Positions 27,901 through 36,152 of a stretch of DNA of 46,615 nt are shown one piece after another. Both the position numbers and the translations under genes were made by a program. Numbering within the stretch: position 1 is the stretch's first letter; every line of letters starts with the position of its first letter. A model generated the notes under the pieces. That model worked only from the letters and a program-made list of their open reading frames with translations, made no database searches and had not been told where the DNA came from. The DNA lies in the NCBI GenBank assembly GCA_027489965.1, contig JAIXZA010000149.1:1-46615 (forward strand), in the 5' to 3' direction. Source of the stretch: Verrucomicrobiaceae bacterium. GTDB taxonomy: Bacteria; Verrucomicrobiota; Verrucomicrobiia; Verrucomicrobiales; Verrucomicrobiaceae.

Positions 27901-30900
27901 TGGTGAGATCCATTCCAGTGAATCCACCGGGCGTGGCACCAAGGATGTAGTTGGAGAGGGTGAGAGGACCGGAGATGAATCCGCCGCTGATCGCCGTCGC
28001 GTCCAACAAGACGTAATCGGTGTTAGGGTTCAATCCCGTGTCTGTGAGATTGAAGGTGATGTTGTTGCCGGCAAACAGGTTCAGGCTGCCACTGGCGAGA
28101 CCGAGACGGTCTGTGTTGAGATTATCACCAGCGGTGACATCGCCGACGTTCAGTCCGAGTGTGGTGTTCGTGCCTGAAGCAGAGCCAAGTGTCAGGGACG
28201 TCAGCGAAGTGAGCTTATTGCCTGCACCATCAAGAAGATTGAGCGTTGATCCGTTACCCACAGACACGCTAGTAATTGCCGTTGGCGTGGTGATGCCACC
28301 CGAAAGTGAGAGGGTGCCATTTGAAACATTGAGGGCTGTGGTGCCATTGACAGGTGAGGAGATGGTCAGCGAGCCGCCAGTGACGTTGGTTGTGCCAGTG
28401 TAACTGAGGGTCGTGTCAGAAATCGTCGCTGTTCCTGTGCCAGTCTTGGTGAGGGAGAGGGCTCCACCGCCAGTATTGGAAATGGCGAAGTTTCCAGTCG
28501 ATGCCCCGATAGCGACGTTCTGGTCATTGCCACCAAACGTTAAGCTGGCTGGTGAAGCGGAGGTATTGTCGATGGTGACGTTGCTACCCGCAGTCGTGGC
28601 GGTAAGACCATTGATTGCTTCTGAGCTACCATTCAGGTCGAGCGTCAAAGAGGCCCCTGAAACGGGATTGATCGTCACGTTGCCTCTTCCTGCTCCATCG
28701 GGGAAGGCACTGCCACTGCCGATCCTAACCGTCGCGGAGGTAAGAGTAGCACCGCCAGTGAGCGTGGTGTTGCCGGAATAGGTGTTCGTACCGCTGAGGA
28801 TCGTGGTGCCAGAATTGGTGATCGTAAGGTTGCTTGCGATGGTATTGCCAAAGTTGTTGTTGGCAATGTTCCCGCTAATGGTCGTGTTGCCCGTACCTGC
28901 GATGGTCTGTGTTCTGCCGGTTGTGTTGTCCACGGTCAGATAAACATTGCCACCCAGGGTGAGTAGACCGCCCGCAAGGTTGTTTGTGAGCGTCCGGTTC
29001 CCCGCAGTGAACGAGAAATCACCCGTGAAGGAAAGGTTCTGACTTCCGGTGACAGTCACAGCAGTCATGGAAGTCGCGTTGGAAAGCGATCTACCGGCGG
29101 TGAGCGATGTTAAAGTGCCCGCAGTAAGAGTCAGAGCTCCAGTCGGGAGACCTCCATTGGCCGCGTTGTTCAAGATCAGTGTCCCGAGCGTAAGGGTGGC
29201 GGTTCCAGGCGAGGCAGTTGAACCATTCAGTTGCCATGTGCCAGCTTCGGCCTTGGCGAAGTTGATGGTGCCGAGGGAAGCATCGATATTGCCATTGAGC
29301 ACGTTGGTGAAACCAGTCGTGGCCCCTTGGAGAGTGAGCCCCTTGGTTCCATATTCGACGGCGCGAACGTCAGCGTTGATGGTGAGAGCACCTGTACCGT
29401 CGTTGTCAATGACCGCACCACCTGTGGTGCCGCTCATCCAGATAGGGCGATTCGTGGTGCCGCCGGTACCTGTGGCTGCGATCAACAGCGTGCCGCCGGT
29501 CGTGGTGCTGCCGATGCGGATCGCAGCGTTGTCACCTGTTGGTGCACCGAGTCCGCTAACGCTACCTGCGTTGGCGAGATTGAGCACGCTGACGACGCCC
29601 TGTTGGATTTGGGTAAAGCCGGTGTAGCTATTGGATGCACCACCGAGGACGACGGTGACATTTGCTGGGGCAATCAGGTTCATGGAACCAGCGAGGGTGG
29701 GACTGACGGTGCCGGCATTGAGTGTAGCGTCACCATTAACGGTGAGGGTGCCTGTGCCAGTAATGCTGACACCCGCAGTGGCGGTGCTAAGTCCAGAGAC
29801 GGTGGCGTTGTTAGCACCCATGGCGAGAACGGTGGTGGCACCGCTGACCGCAAGCGCTCCCGTGCCGATTGCTTGGCTAGCACCCATGGTCACGGTGCCT
29901 GCGGTGACGTTGGTGCCACCAGTAAGAGTGGTGGCGGCGTTAATCGTTAGGTTGCCTGCACCTGCCTTGGTGAAGGTACCCGAGCCGCTGCCCAAGGAGT
30001 TCGCGAGCGCGATGTTGATGCCATTGGTATCAATGGTGCCGCCACCTGGAAGGAAGCTGATGGTGCGGGTAGAGAGGTCATCGGTGAACCCGGTGCCGAG
30101 CAAAAGGGTGCCACTGGCAAAAACCAAGCCGCCAGTGCCACCGCCAATCTTGTTGAGCGCATCGATCTGAAGGATGCCCTCATTGATTGTGGTCTTCTTG
30201 GTGCCACCACCAGCGGTGTTGGCAGAGGAAAGGATCAAGGTTCCACGACCAGACTTAGTGATGTCGGCCGTGGAAGTGAGGGAGGATGAGATTGTGGTCG
30301 AAAGAACCGTCGTGGCACTCGCGGAGTTTGGATTGACGACATGAATCACATACTCAGGGTTTGCGCCTGCGGTGGTGATGCCGCCATCGAAGCCGCTGAG
30401 TGTAGTGCTGTAGTTCCCCACCGCTGCTCCTGAGTTCAGCGTGAAAAGCATCGCACCACTGGTTACGCCAAGTGTTTGACCTCCAGTACCGGTGCCAGCG
30501 TAGGTCACAGAACCAGCAGCCACATTGGCGTTGTCCAGGACGATGGCATTGATCGTCTTGGTAGTGAGACCAGTGAGGCCCGCAGTGCCCGTTTCACGGA
30601 TATTTTCAGTGGCAACGGCAGAAGCCGTATAAGTGTTGTATTCCGTGGTCAAATCGAGGGCACGGAAGCCTTGGCCAGAAACGTAACTGGCAAGTGAGTT
30701 ACCCATGACTGTATCTGAGACACCTACAGCAGCAGCCGTTTCCTGGGCGATGGCCCAGGGCACAATGCTGATAGTCCTAGAACCTAGAGCACCGCCACCG
30801 CCAACCATTGCGCTGACAAAGGCGGTCTGATTTGCAGCGGTGCCGATGCGGATCTGCGCACGAGTGCCGGAGGTCGCAGACATTAATGTCCCACGAACAG

Positions 30901-33900
30901 CAAGAGTGGCATTGTTGGCCCGAAGAACGTTATCGGTGGTCAGAGTAGCCACTGCACTCGCAACGGTCGCGTCAGCTGCTGCATAGCTAGCACCCGAGTT
31001 GAGCGTGATAGGTCCGACTGTCTCAGTCTGGGTGGTGTTTTGGTCACGACGGATCCACAGAGCACGCGGGATCGTAGTGGACGAAGAGGCACCATCAGCG
31101 GAATTGAGCGTGATACTCATGGCGTCAGGGATGGCAGCTCCTGTGGTGGTGGTTCCAGCTTTGTCGATCAAGAAGGCACCGCCTTTGTTAACAGTCACAT
31201 TGGTGAGCGCCACAGTGGCAGCGGCGCTGATTTGGAGCAGTCCGTTATTCACTATGATGCTGCCTGTCGAGCTACTAGCACCGGTCAAATTGAGGTTGGC
31301 CGTACCGTTCTTGATAATGCTACCAGAGCCAGTGAAGGAGCCAGCGAAATTGGACCCATTGGTAAGGGTCAGCGTATTGGCACCTAGATCAACGGTGCCC
31401 ACAACCAATCCCGAGGTGGCATTACCGCCGTTGATGGAGCCGATGGTTTCATTTCCTGTCAGCTGGAGGGTCGAGGCTTGGTCATCGGCGAGAGTCACTA
31501 CTGAAGCATCACCAATTCCACTCCCATTGGTGACCAATGCACCCGCTTGGATTTGGGTGACTCCCGTGTAATTGTTACCCGTACCAGTGAGAGAAAGAGT
31601 TCCTGTGCCAGTCTTGAAAACGGCATTGGCTCCTGAGATCACGGAGGACACGGCCAAAGTCTGAGCGCTGTCTTGAAAGAATATCAAATCTGTGCTGCCT
31701 GAGGCAAGACGACCACCCGTGATAGCGTGGACGCCCGTGGCGGCAGCGGATGTCATAAGAATACCGCCACTGTTAACACCCAGTACGCCACCCGTAGCTT
31801 GGGCCACCGAGGAGGCTGCGTTAGCGTTGAATCGGAGGCTGTTGATGTTGGCGGAGGTTAGAGTACCCGTGAAACCAGCGGAATCCGTCACGTTATCACC
31901 GTTCACCCAGCTTGTGACTGTGTCTTGGGTGGTGACGTTAGAGGCGACAATGTTGCCATCAGCGGCATTTGTTGCATTTCTAGCAAAGAAAACGCCGCTG
32001 GCGTCATTGACTGTGGCGTAACCGCCAAGGATGGCATTGGCACCAGCACCGACGTTGTTAAGTGCATCTGTGGTGATGCCATGGGTTGAGGATTGTGTGC
32101 CACTTGGCAAGATATAGCGGACTGTGCCTGCACCTGCTGCACGAGTGATGGCATTGAGATTGAGAACAATAGAACCTGCAGCACTGTTGAGTGTAATGGC
32201 ATTTGCACCTCCGTTAGCGAGGGTGAATGAGGCGAGCGTTTGTGCGACGGCGGTGGAAGCATGACCATTGAGAGTCAGAGTCCCCCCACGCATATCTAGA
32301 GCGTAGGTCGAGCCAACCTTGTTAGCGGCGGTCGAGGTGTGATCGAAGATGGTGTTTCCAGCATCAAGACGAAGCGCTGTTCCCGTTAAAGCCGAGCCAT
32401 CACCCGAAATCGTAACGGTCCCGAGGCCTGCCTTCGTGATCGCCCCCGCGCCGGCCATGATCACATCAGAGGCAATAGTGCCGCGGTTGATGTTGATGGT
32501 GGTGGTGACGGTGAGGAGGTTGGTATTCGCCCCGCCATTAATCACCCCATCGAAGCTGTTGGCCACAGCGCCGAGATCAATGCGTGGAATGCTCTGCTTG
32601 AACCCGTTAAGATTCAGCGTTCCTGTGCCCGCAGTCGTGCCGTCAGCCAGTGTGATCCGGTTCACACCGACAGTTGCCGAAGGAACGATCGGGTTATCTG
32701 CTCCGAAAGACAGTGTCCCGTTTCGAATGAGCATGGCGGCATCCGTGTTGGAACCTCCATTGGTAGCATAGACGCCAGTGGTATTGAGATTAAGCACAGA
32801 AGCAGCACCCACGCCGGTAAACGTAAAGTCGTCCGCAATGGCCCATGGGGTGCCACTAACGGTAAGAGTGCCAGTGCTGGTAGGCGAGAACGCCCAGTCG
32901 GCCGCGGTGCCGGTCTGACTGACGCCACCTGTGACGAAGGCACTGCCCGTGCCGTTGAATGTGGGGTTGAAAGCCCCTGAGATGGCGCCTGTGTAGGTGA
33001 TCGTGGCACCAGAGGTTCCATTGGCACCCAGGTTACTATTGGCCGTGAGCGTGATGCCACGGTTGGTGGACTGGCTCGCTGAACCAATGAAACTCAGTGT
33101 GCCACCGGAAAGCGTGATGCCATCGGTGCCCTGCCCTAGATTCGTAGCTGAAGTGGCTCCGTTGTTGCCGATTGTGCTGTAGCCCAAGGTTCCTGCCGTG
33201 ACGGTAACGCCGCCTGTAAAGGTATTAGCTCCCGTGAGATTGGTCGTTCCACCTGCACCATTGCGAATAATGCCACCAGCGCCCGAGAAGATTTGGCCTT
33301 CTGTGATTGTGCCACTTGTGCCCGACCAACCCACACGACCACCCTGGATTTCCACAGGACCCGAGAAGCCAGTGGTCGTGCTGTTGGTAACGAGATCACC
33401 TGAGTTGGTTTTGGTGATCTGGAATGCACCAGTAGGTGCAGCCACGGTCATCGTGCCAGTACCCGCTCCGTTGTTAGCGACGTCGATAATGGCCCCTCCC
33501 GTGGTAAGAGTGAGTACGCCTGTGGTCAAACCGTAGCCAGTGCCAGAAGTGATGTTGTTGGAACTGACGGAGAGTGTACGACCGCTGCCAATGGAGAGTG
33601 TTCCGAGAGTATGAGTCGTCGCAGTAGCGGCGGCCGTAGCACGGGAAACGATAATGCTGGTGTCCGCATTCGCCGTCAATGCTCCGCCAAAGGTGGTAGC
33701 GGTATCATTGAACAGACGCAGCGTAGCACCGTTGAGGGAGACAGCACGAGCGTTGGCAGCGCTATCAAGCCCTGAAGCATTGCGAAGCTCCACGGTTCCT
33801 TCATTCAGGAAATAACCGCCGGCAGAGATAGCCGTTGGCGCATTGAGAATCAGTGTTCCAGCCCCAGACTTGGTAAATCCAGCTGAGCCAGTAACGTTGT

Positions 33901-35815
33901 TGGTGTTGCCCGTGTTGATCTGAAGTGTCCCGAGCACATGGAAGATGGCTTCATTCGCACCAAATGCGAAGATGTTTTCATTGGTCGTTGCAGCGTTGAT
34001 ATTGCTCGTGCCGCCCGTCTGGAGCACGGCACCAGTGATGGTCATCGTTCGGTCACCAGCAGGTCCAGCCAGATCGACGCCATTATCGAGAGTCAGAGTG
34101 TGAAGACTGCGCGCTGCAGTGAGTGTCGTGCTGGCTGTCGGACGAGCATTGCTTGCCGCCACCCATGTGGTTTCGGCACCTTGGTTGTGACTGGCCAAAG
34201 CCAAGGGAACTACTGTCTGATTGGTGCCAGAGGTGGTGGGGTAGTTCGCGAATGAAGTCAGGCCTGCACCATTGGTCACGACGGCATACCTGAGGATACT
34301 GTTGACCAAGGCTGGAGCAGTGGACAGAACGACATTCGCGCCGGTGTTGTTGTTTAGGTAGAGAGTGCCACCGGCGTTGCGTGTGATAGAGGGAATGGTG
34401 AGAGTGCTGCCACCCGCACCAGCGGTGCTGTTGATGGTCAGGGCACCGGCATTGAGCGTGAGCGCACCTGAAGTCTCCGTCGTAGCGGCGGCGTTGCCGA
34501 TGAAATTGAGCGTACCGCCAGCAGAAGCGACGGCACCTGCGGTTCGGTTACCATTATTCGTGACCGAATTGTCCAGAGTCAACGTCCCACGGTTGCTGAA
34601 ATTGACACCGCTCGTGCTAGCTGCTGTGCCACTGCCAGCAAGTCTAACCAAACCACCGCCGACGTTCAAGGCACCCGTGAAGGTATTGGCCGCCTGGAGA
34701 TCAAGCGTGCCGCTACCGGTCTTCGTGACCGTGCCCGAGCCAGCGCTGTTGCCGATAATGGCACTGCTAGTCACAGTACCTGCACCCTGAAAGGTCAAGG
34801 TCTGCGCCTTGAGATCCACGCCTTGTGTGCCGCCATTGGTCAAGGCCAAGGTGCCTCCCGCAGCAGTTCGGATGTTGAGATTCGAATCGAGAAAGACCTG
34901 ACCAGAGATCGTGTTAGTGCCGCTGGTATTCTGCGAGGAGATCGTGAGCGCACCTGAGGTATTCAATCCGCCAGCACTCGCAGCACCGATTGCACTAGCC
35001 AAAGTTAAGCCACCTGCAGCGGGAGTGAGATTGACCGTACCGCCCTGGGTGAGGTTGGCCAAGGTTGTCGCGTTGAGGTTGGTCGAGTAATCACCGCCGA
35101 GGTAAATTGGCGAAGTGATGGAAGCTCCGGTGTTCACACTGAGAGAGCCGTTATTCATGACGTAGATGCCGTTGGCGGTGAAGGAGCCACCAATTGCGAT
35201 GTTGGTTCCTGTGCCAATAGTGGCGAAATACTTGCCTGTAGCAGCCACGGTGCTGTCAAAGGTCGTCGTGCGCCCGCTACCGAACATACGGATGCCGTTC
35301 ACACCCGTGCCATTGACTGTCAGGGTGCCAGCACTGCCAAAGGTCATATTGCCGTTCACGGCGTTGATTTCACCCCAGTTGGCTCCCGCCGTCGCGGCGA
35401 AGGTCACGGGCGCATTGATGGTGACGAGGCCTGTGCTTTGATTCTCCAGCTTCGCCTGCACGCCGCCGTTATCAAAGAGGCTGAGCACCGCGCCACCGGA
35501 GTTGTTTAAAATCCAGTTGGAGGAACCCGTCCACAACAATTGATTCATGTTGGTATTCGCATCCAAAACACTGGTCGTTCCCTGCGTGCCGCCTGTCGTG
35601 AATGTCAGCGTTCCATACACCGGTGCCGCGCCGCCCCAGTTATTCGCGTCACTCCAGTTGGCCGATGCACCACCGCCCGTCCATGTGTTTCCAGCAACTG
35701 CCGTTTGAACCGACCACACCATGAATGATAACAGCATCAAAAATGTCACGGGAACTTGAATCCAGAGGCGTTTTTGGCGCATAAGACGAAGGGTCGAAGA
35801 TGCTTGATGTGACAT
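21968..35815 (-). CDS. Giant autotransporter-repeat protein with PEP-CTERM sorting tail (4,615 aa)
   Basis: A secreted or surface protein of 4,615 residues. The N-terminus has a basic region (about 1-17), a hydrophobic segment (VPVTFLMLLSFMVW) and an AVA-G cleavage site near 41. The body consists of very many PATR units (autotransporter-associated beta-strand repeats) of the type K-x-GxGTLxLxGxNTYTGGTxxNxGTL, rich in Gly, Thr, Asn and Ser, predicting a long beta-helix. The C-terminus is VPEPSRALLYLIGLMG plus ILLRRRRRE, a PEP-CTERM signal (PEP, membrane segment, basic tail) for an exosortase. No autotransporter beta-barrel is present, so export would be by Sec and exosortase rather than type V. 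Tryptophan-bearing restart segments occur at about residues 44-61, 549, 1301 and 2668. The gene has its own promoter and terminator; no Shine-Dalgarno is visible at the ATG. Confidence 0.95.
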   Translation of the reverse strand: MSHQASSTLRLMRQKRLWIQVPVTFLMLLSFMVWSVQTAVAGNTWTGGGASANWSDANNWGGAAPVYGTLTFTTGGTQGTTSVLDANTNMNQLLWTGSSNWILNNSGGAVLSLFDNGGVQAKLENQSTGLVTINAPVTFAATAGANWGEINAVNGNMTFGSAGTLTVNGTGVNGIRMFGSGRTTTFDSTVAATGKYFATIGTGTNIAIGGSFTANGIYVMNNGSLSVNTGASITSPIYLGGDYSTNLNATTLANLTQGGTVNLTPAAGGLTLASAIGAASAGGLNTSGALTISSQNTSGTNTISGQVFLDSNLNIRTAAGGTLALTNGGTQGVDLKAQTLTFQGAGTVTSSAIIGNSAGSGTVTKTGSGTLDLQAANTFTGALNVGGGLVRLAGSGTAASTSGVNFSNRGTLTLDNSVTNNGNRTAGAVASAGGTLNFIGNAAATTETSGALTLNAGALTINSTAGAGGSTLTIPSITRNAGGTLYLNNNTGANVVLSTAPALVNSILRYAVVTNGAGLTSFANYPTTSGTNQTVVPLALASHNQGAETTWVAASNARPTASTTLTAARSLHTLTLDNGVDLAGPAGDRTMTITGAVLQTGGTSNINAATTNENIFAFGANEAIFHVLGTLQINTGNTNNVTGSAGFTKSGAGTLILNAPTAISAGGYFLNEGTVELRNASGLDSAANARAVSLNGATLRLFNDTATTFGGALTANADTSIIVSRATAAATATTHTLGTLSIGSGRTLSVSSNNITSGTGYGLTTGVLTLTTGGAIIDVANNGAGTGTMTVAAPTGAFQITKTNSGDLVTNSTTTGFSGPVEIQGGRVGWSGTSGTITEGQIFSGAGGIIRNGAGGTTNLTGANTFTGGVTVTAGTLGYSTIGNNGATSATNLGQGTDGITLSGGTLSFIGSASQSTNRGITLTANSNLGANGTSGATITYTGAISGAFNPTFNGTGSAFVTGGVSQTGTAADWAFSPTSTGTLTVSGTPWAIADDFTFTGVGAASVLNLNTTGVYATNGGSNTDAAMLIRNGTLSFGADNPIVPSATVGVNRITLADGTTAGTGTLNLNGFKQSIPRIDLGAVANSFDGVINGGANTNLLTVTTTININRGTIASDVIMAGAGAITKAGLGTVTISGDGSALTGTALRLDAGNTIFDHTSTAANKVGSTYALDMRGGTLTLNGHASTAVAQTLASFTLANGGANAITLNSAAGSIVLNLNAITRAAGAGTVRYILPSGTQSSTHGITTDALNNVGAGANAILGGYATVNDASGVFFARNATNAADGNIVASNVTTQDTVTSWVNGDNVTDSAGFTGTLTSANINSLRFNANAASSVAQATGGVLGVNSGGILMTSAAATGVHAITGGRLASGSTDLIFFQDSAQTLAVSSVISGANAVFKTGTGTLSLTGTGNNYTGVTQIQAGALVTNGSGIGDASVVTLADDQASTLQLTGNETIGSINGGNATSGLVVGTVDLGANTLTLTNGSNFAGSFTGSGSIIKNGTANLNLTGASSSTGSIIVNNGLLQISAAATVALTNVTVNKGGAFLIDKAGTTTTGAAIPDAMSITLNSADGASSSTTIPRALWIRRDQNTTQTETVGPITLNSGASYAAADATVASAVATLTTDNVLRANNATLAVRGTLMSATSGTRAQIRIGTAANQTAFVSAMVGGGGALGSRTISIVPWAIAQETAAAVGVSDTVMGNSLASYVSGQGFRALDLTTEYNTYTASAVATENIRETGTAGLTGLTTKTINAIVLDNANVAAGSVTYAGTGTGGQTLGVTSGAMLFTLNSGAAVGNYSTTLSGFDGGITTAGANPEYVIHVVNPNSASATTVLSTTISSSLTSTADITKSGRGTLILSSANTAGGGTKKTTINEGILQIDALNKIGGGTGGLVFASGTLLLGTGFTDDLSTRTISFLPGGGTIDTNGINIALANSLGSGSGTFTKAGAGNLTINAATTLTGGTNVTAGTVTMGASQAIGTGALAVSGATTVLAMGANNATVSGLSTATAGVSITGTGTLTVNGDATLNAGTVSPTLAGSMNLIAPANVTVVLGGASNSYTGFTQIQQGVVSVLNLANAGSVSGLGAPTGDNAAIRIGSTTTGGTLLIAATGTGGTTNRPIWMSGTTGGAVIDNDGTGALTINADVRAVEYGTKGLTLQGATTGFTNVLNGNIDASLGTINFAKAEAGTWQLNGSTASPGTATLTLGTLILNNAANGGLPTGALTLTAGTLTSLTAGRSLSNATSMTAVTVTGSQNLSFTGDFSFTAGNRTLTNNLAGGLLTLGGNVYLTVDNTTGRTQTIAGTGNTTISGNIANNNFGNTIASNLTITNSGTTILSGTNTYSGNTTLTGGATLTSATVRIGSGSAFPDGAGRGNVTINPVSGASLTLDLNGSSEAINGLTATTAGSNVTIDNTSASPASLTFGGNDQNVAIGASTGNFAISNTGGGALSLTKTGTGTATISDTTLSYTGTTNVTGGSLTISSPVNGTTALNVSNGTLSLSGGITTPTAITSVSVGNGSTLNLLDGAGNKLTSLTSLTLGSASGTNTTLGLNVGDVTAGDNLNTDRLGLASGSLNLFAGNNITFNLTDTGLNPNTDYVLLDATAISGGFISGPLTLSNYILGATPGGFTGMDLTTSSTNNQIILRTGNLITGASYFTGITNNAWNAGANNWSTDKAGTIVAGSIPGQGTDVVFRADNAVTSTLTTTLEQNFKVNSLTFEASTTPANTPASITIAPGTITTSRLEIAPQVDTDGIKIVSGGTPAVTISAPLRLGRAQTWNVADSASVLTLSGGLTGEADVTKTGSGKVTISTAAASTFNAGLTTDVTVSGGILELTNAGGLGTVGDTNGANVAIATGGTFYHNNGTATTTGAPVPINLTFSGGTLSAGGNNQFYGTTTGTITAAAATTTAINLRDQNSATLTTTQRNITLQGAISGSGGITLDSINTASSGNQLTGTLTLSGANSGWSGGIGFNRGSISATNVSALGTGPITATLGRITFATAGGTTFAIPSTQTLSVDGVGSVFEFTADASGSPTSDMSINYGGAITLGSVANANVGLRLFQATDNFSVINLRGGVVLGNNASISTAGSTTRTVTIDTVGISETGGSRVLSINDDVGGWGQTNQRLAINVAGTYTGGTNLAEGTLILGHKDAIGTGTLTITGASTLQASVDLSSSGSGPVPNALTLTNSLTVSGSNNLTINGITNATGADANRTITNSLTAGSLVLAGNVNLGATGTTAARTLTITGTGNTEISGAIINNTAFAHVLTKTGTGTLTLSNSAGNVAGTTGNTFTGGININQGTVRATASNVLPNTGTITVNATTAGTALLDLNGNSDTIAALTLGGTGGLVTSVNQVSTGAGTLTLGGNVTVTNTGNWTTPASISGNLSVGAASRTFTVGDSSGTVTDLQVDALVSSVGAFGIVKAGAGTMLLTNTGNSYSGGSTVNFGVLRTNVSNVLPDTGTVTVNATTTGTALVDLNGNSDTVGALSFGGTGGLVGSVNQVTTGAGTLTLAGNVSTNATGNPTAAALISGNLSLGAATRTFSVANSTGSAIDLDVQAVISGTGVGITKAGAGVLQLSNVNTYTGATTISPGSGVSLGVILATANNALGTGAVTSVFTSGATTGQIQLSGGITLGNTSFTTSGVGSDGTTNGVIRSVSGSNIISGPLNMTGGGGASTYRADTGASLTFNGNVGGVGANVSRIVNLVGGGNFVFNGNITNTNDATASTVGVNSANTGTTTLSGTNTYTLATTAGVGSTLIAGSTQAFGVGSATTVDGTLRIAGFSNSLGSITGAGVIENANVTAATLTIGTDNTNTSYSGLLQDGAGGGSLSLTKIGSGISTLSGTNTFTGKTTIANGSVSVATIDANASAAQSLGSNADLDLGVAAISSGRLLYTGAATTLSKNINALGSGSDTIENAGSGLLTLSGTLTKAGTTLNLVGGASGILVTGTIVGTPSSSDLVIGNGTTTLSNNNTYNGGTTITAGTLRVGAGGSTGTVGVGAIINNGSLVFNRSNTYALSNGISGTGTVTQSGSGVLIIDSANTYSGGTTLNSGVLAINNASAIGTGAFTINGGTIDNTSGSAITLTTNNPLNITSNFTFTGTNSLNLGTGAVTLDANRTVTVTANTLTIGGAITGAYNLTGTGAGTLVLSGASTYTGTTTALTGTTISVGGNGSLGDTSSGTVVNSGASLALNNVLYTDAEALTINGTGVAGGGAFRTTGVSSFAGSITATTNATINATGTLGLTGGLVKDGTILTLGGTGTYNITGTGISGTSANSDLVVDAATVNLGVASTYNGPTFIRNGGTINANVANALPTSIARTAVTMDDAGSGSSTLGLGANQSVASLTGAATSQILVGANQLTVGASGSGSSNFAGSIIGTGGSIVKDGTNTQTFSGANTYTGGTTINDGTLNVTNTTGSATGSGTVTVGTSGTLAGTGKVEADANNYIYINGTLQVGDSTLGVATASTLDIKTSGSGSLVLGSASILKFDLFSGAGLGDSSAIASAADQIRLFGSLDAATTPGSTLLLAYQGAGVFAAGDMWKLFDLTGPGTITGAFNVDYSGLGLGPMLGAEFDNVTGVLSIVTVPEPSRALLYLIGLMGILLRRRRRE
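21971..22045 (-). other. PEP-CTERM sorting signal (last 25 codons)
   Basis: Residues 4591-4615: a Val-Pro-Glu-Pro-Ser motif, a hydrophobic helix of about 14 residues and five arginines before a terminal Glu. In exosortase systems the PEP motif marks the processing site and the basic tail holds the protein in the membrane. No exosortase gene lies in this window. Confidence 0.9.
25058..25939 (-). repeat. 441-bp in-frame tandem duplication inside the giant gene
   Basis: Two adjacent 147-codon units (25939-25499, then 25498-25058) encode the same succession: GN(T/S)(F/Y)(T/S)GG, SNVLP(N/D)TGT, LDLNGNSDT, GGTGGLV, SVNQV, GAGTLTL, ISGNLS, RTF and KAGAG. By eye about 60% of residues are identical, clearly above the background similarity of other repeat units. 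The offset of exactly 441 nt keeps the frame. Confidence 0.85.
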
Positions 35816-35870
35816 GGTTGTAACAAAAGTATGGCTGAAAAAAATCGCTGGTGGTTGGTCAGCGAATTAA

Positions 35871-35899
35871 TTGAAATTTGAATTAAATTCAATTTTCAA
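35871..35899. promoter_or_regulatory. 29-bp near-perfect AT-rich dyad upstream of the giant gene
   Basis: 13 of 14 positions pair around a central base (arms TTGAAATTTGAATT and AAATTCAATTTTCAA). The dyad covers the predicted -10 hexamer and part of the spacer of the giant gene's promoter, a typical place for a repressor operator. In DNA or RNA it could also form an AT hairpin. Confidence 0.6.
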
Positions 35900-35910
35900 T
35901 AATTTGGCAA
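35882..35910 (-). promoter_or_regulatory. Predicted sigma-70-type promoter of the giant gene
   Basis: On the minus strand TTGCCA (35910-35905) and TTTAAT (35887-35882) are separated by exactly 17 bp; each hexamer has one mismatch to TTGACA/TATAAT. Transcription would start near 35875, leaving a leader of about 60 nt. A perfect TATAAT at 35972-35967 has no acceptable -35 partner. The rest of the 337-bp gap between the giant gene and menA (35816-36152) is AT-rich on its left half; I see no other defined element and no clear promoter for menA. Confidence 0.5.
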
Positions 35911-36152
35911 GACCTTAATCTGCTCACTTTGAACAAATCAGGCCGCACGTAGGTACTTTTCCAGAAATTATATTTCCGAAGCTTTCAAAATAACACGTCC
36001 TCTCTTTCGCTTTGATGAGCGCGGATTGTTTGACTGAAATGTGGCGAAAAGCGTTTCTATCAGCACCGCTAACACGAATCTAGCTCACACATCCGAGGGA
36101 GACAAAACATCGGCTCTGTGCTCTGATCGGTGGCCTTTAACTTTTTACCACT

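Noticed and set aside
22721..35728. Many plus-strand open frames of 60-240 codons opposite the giant gene
   Set aside because: They arise from the biased Gly/Thr/Asn/Ala codons of the repeats read on the other strand. They lack start signals and known motifs, and repeat in step with the real protein.
20435..35910. The helical-repeat and giant genes as one operon forming a defined secretion system
   Set aside because: A good intrinsic terminator lies between them, and no secretion, exosortase or regulatory gene is present in the window to support a system.
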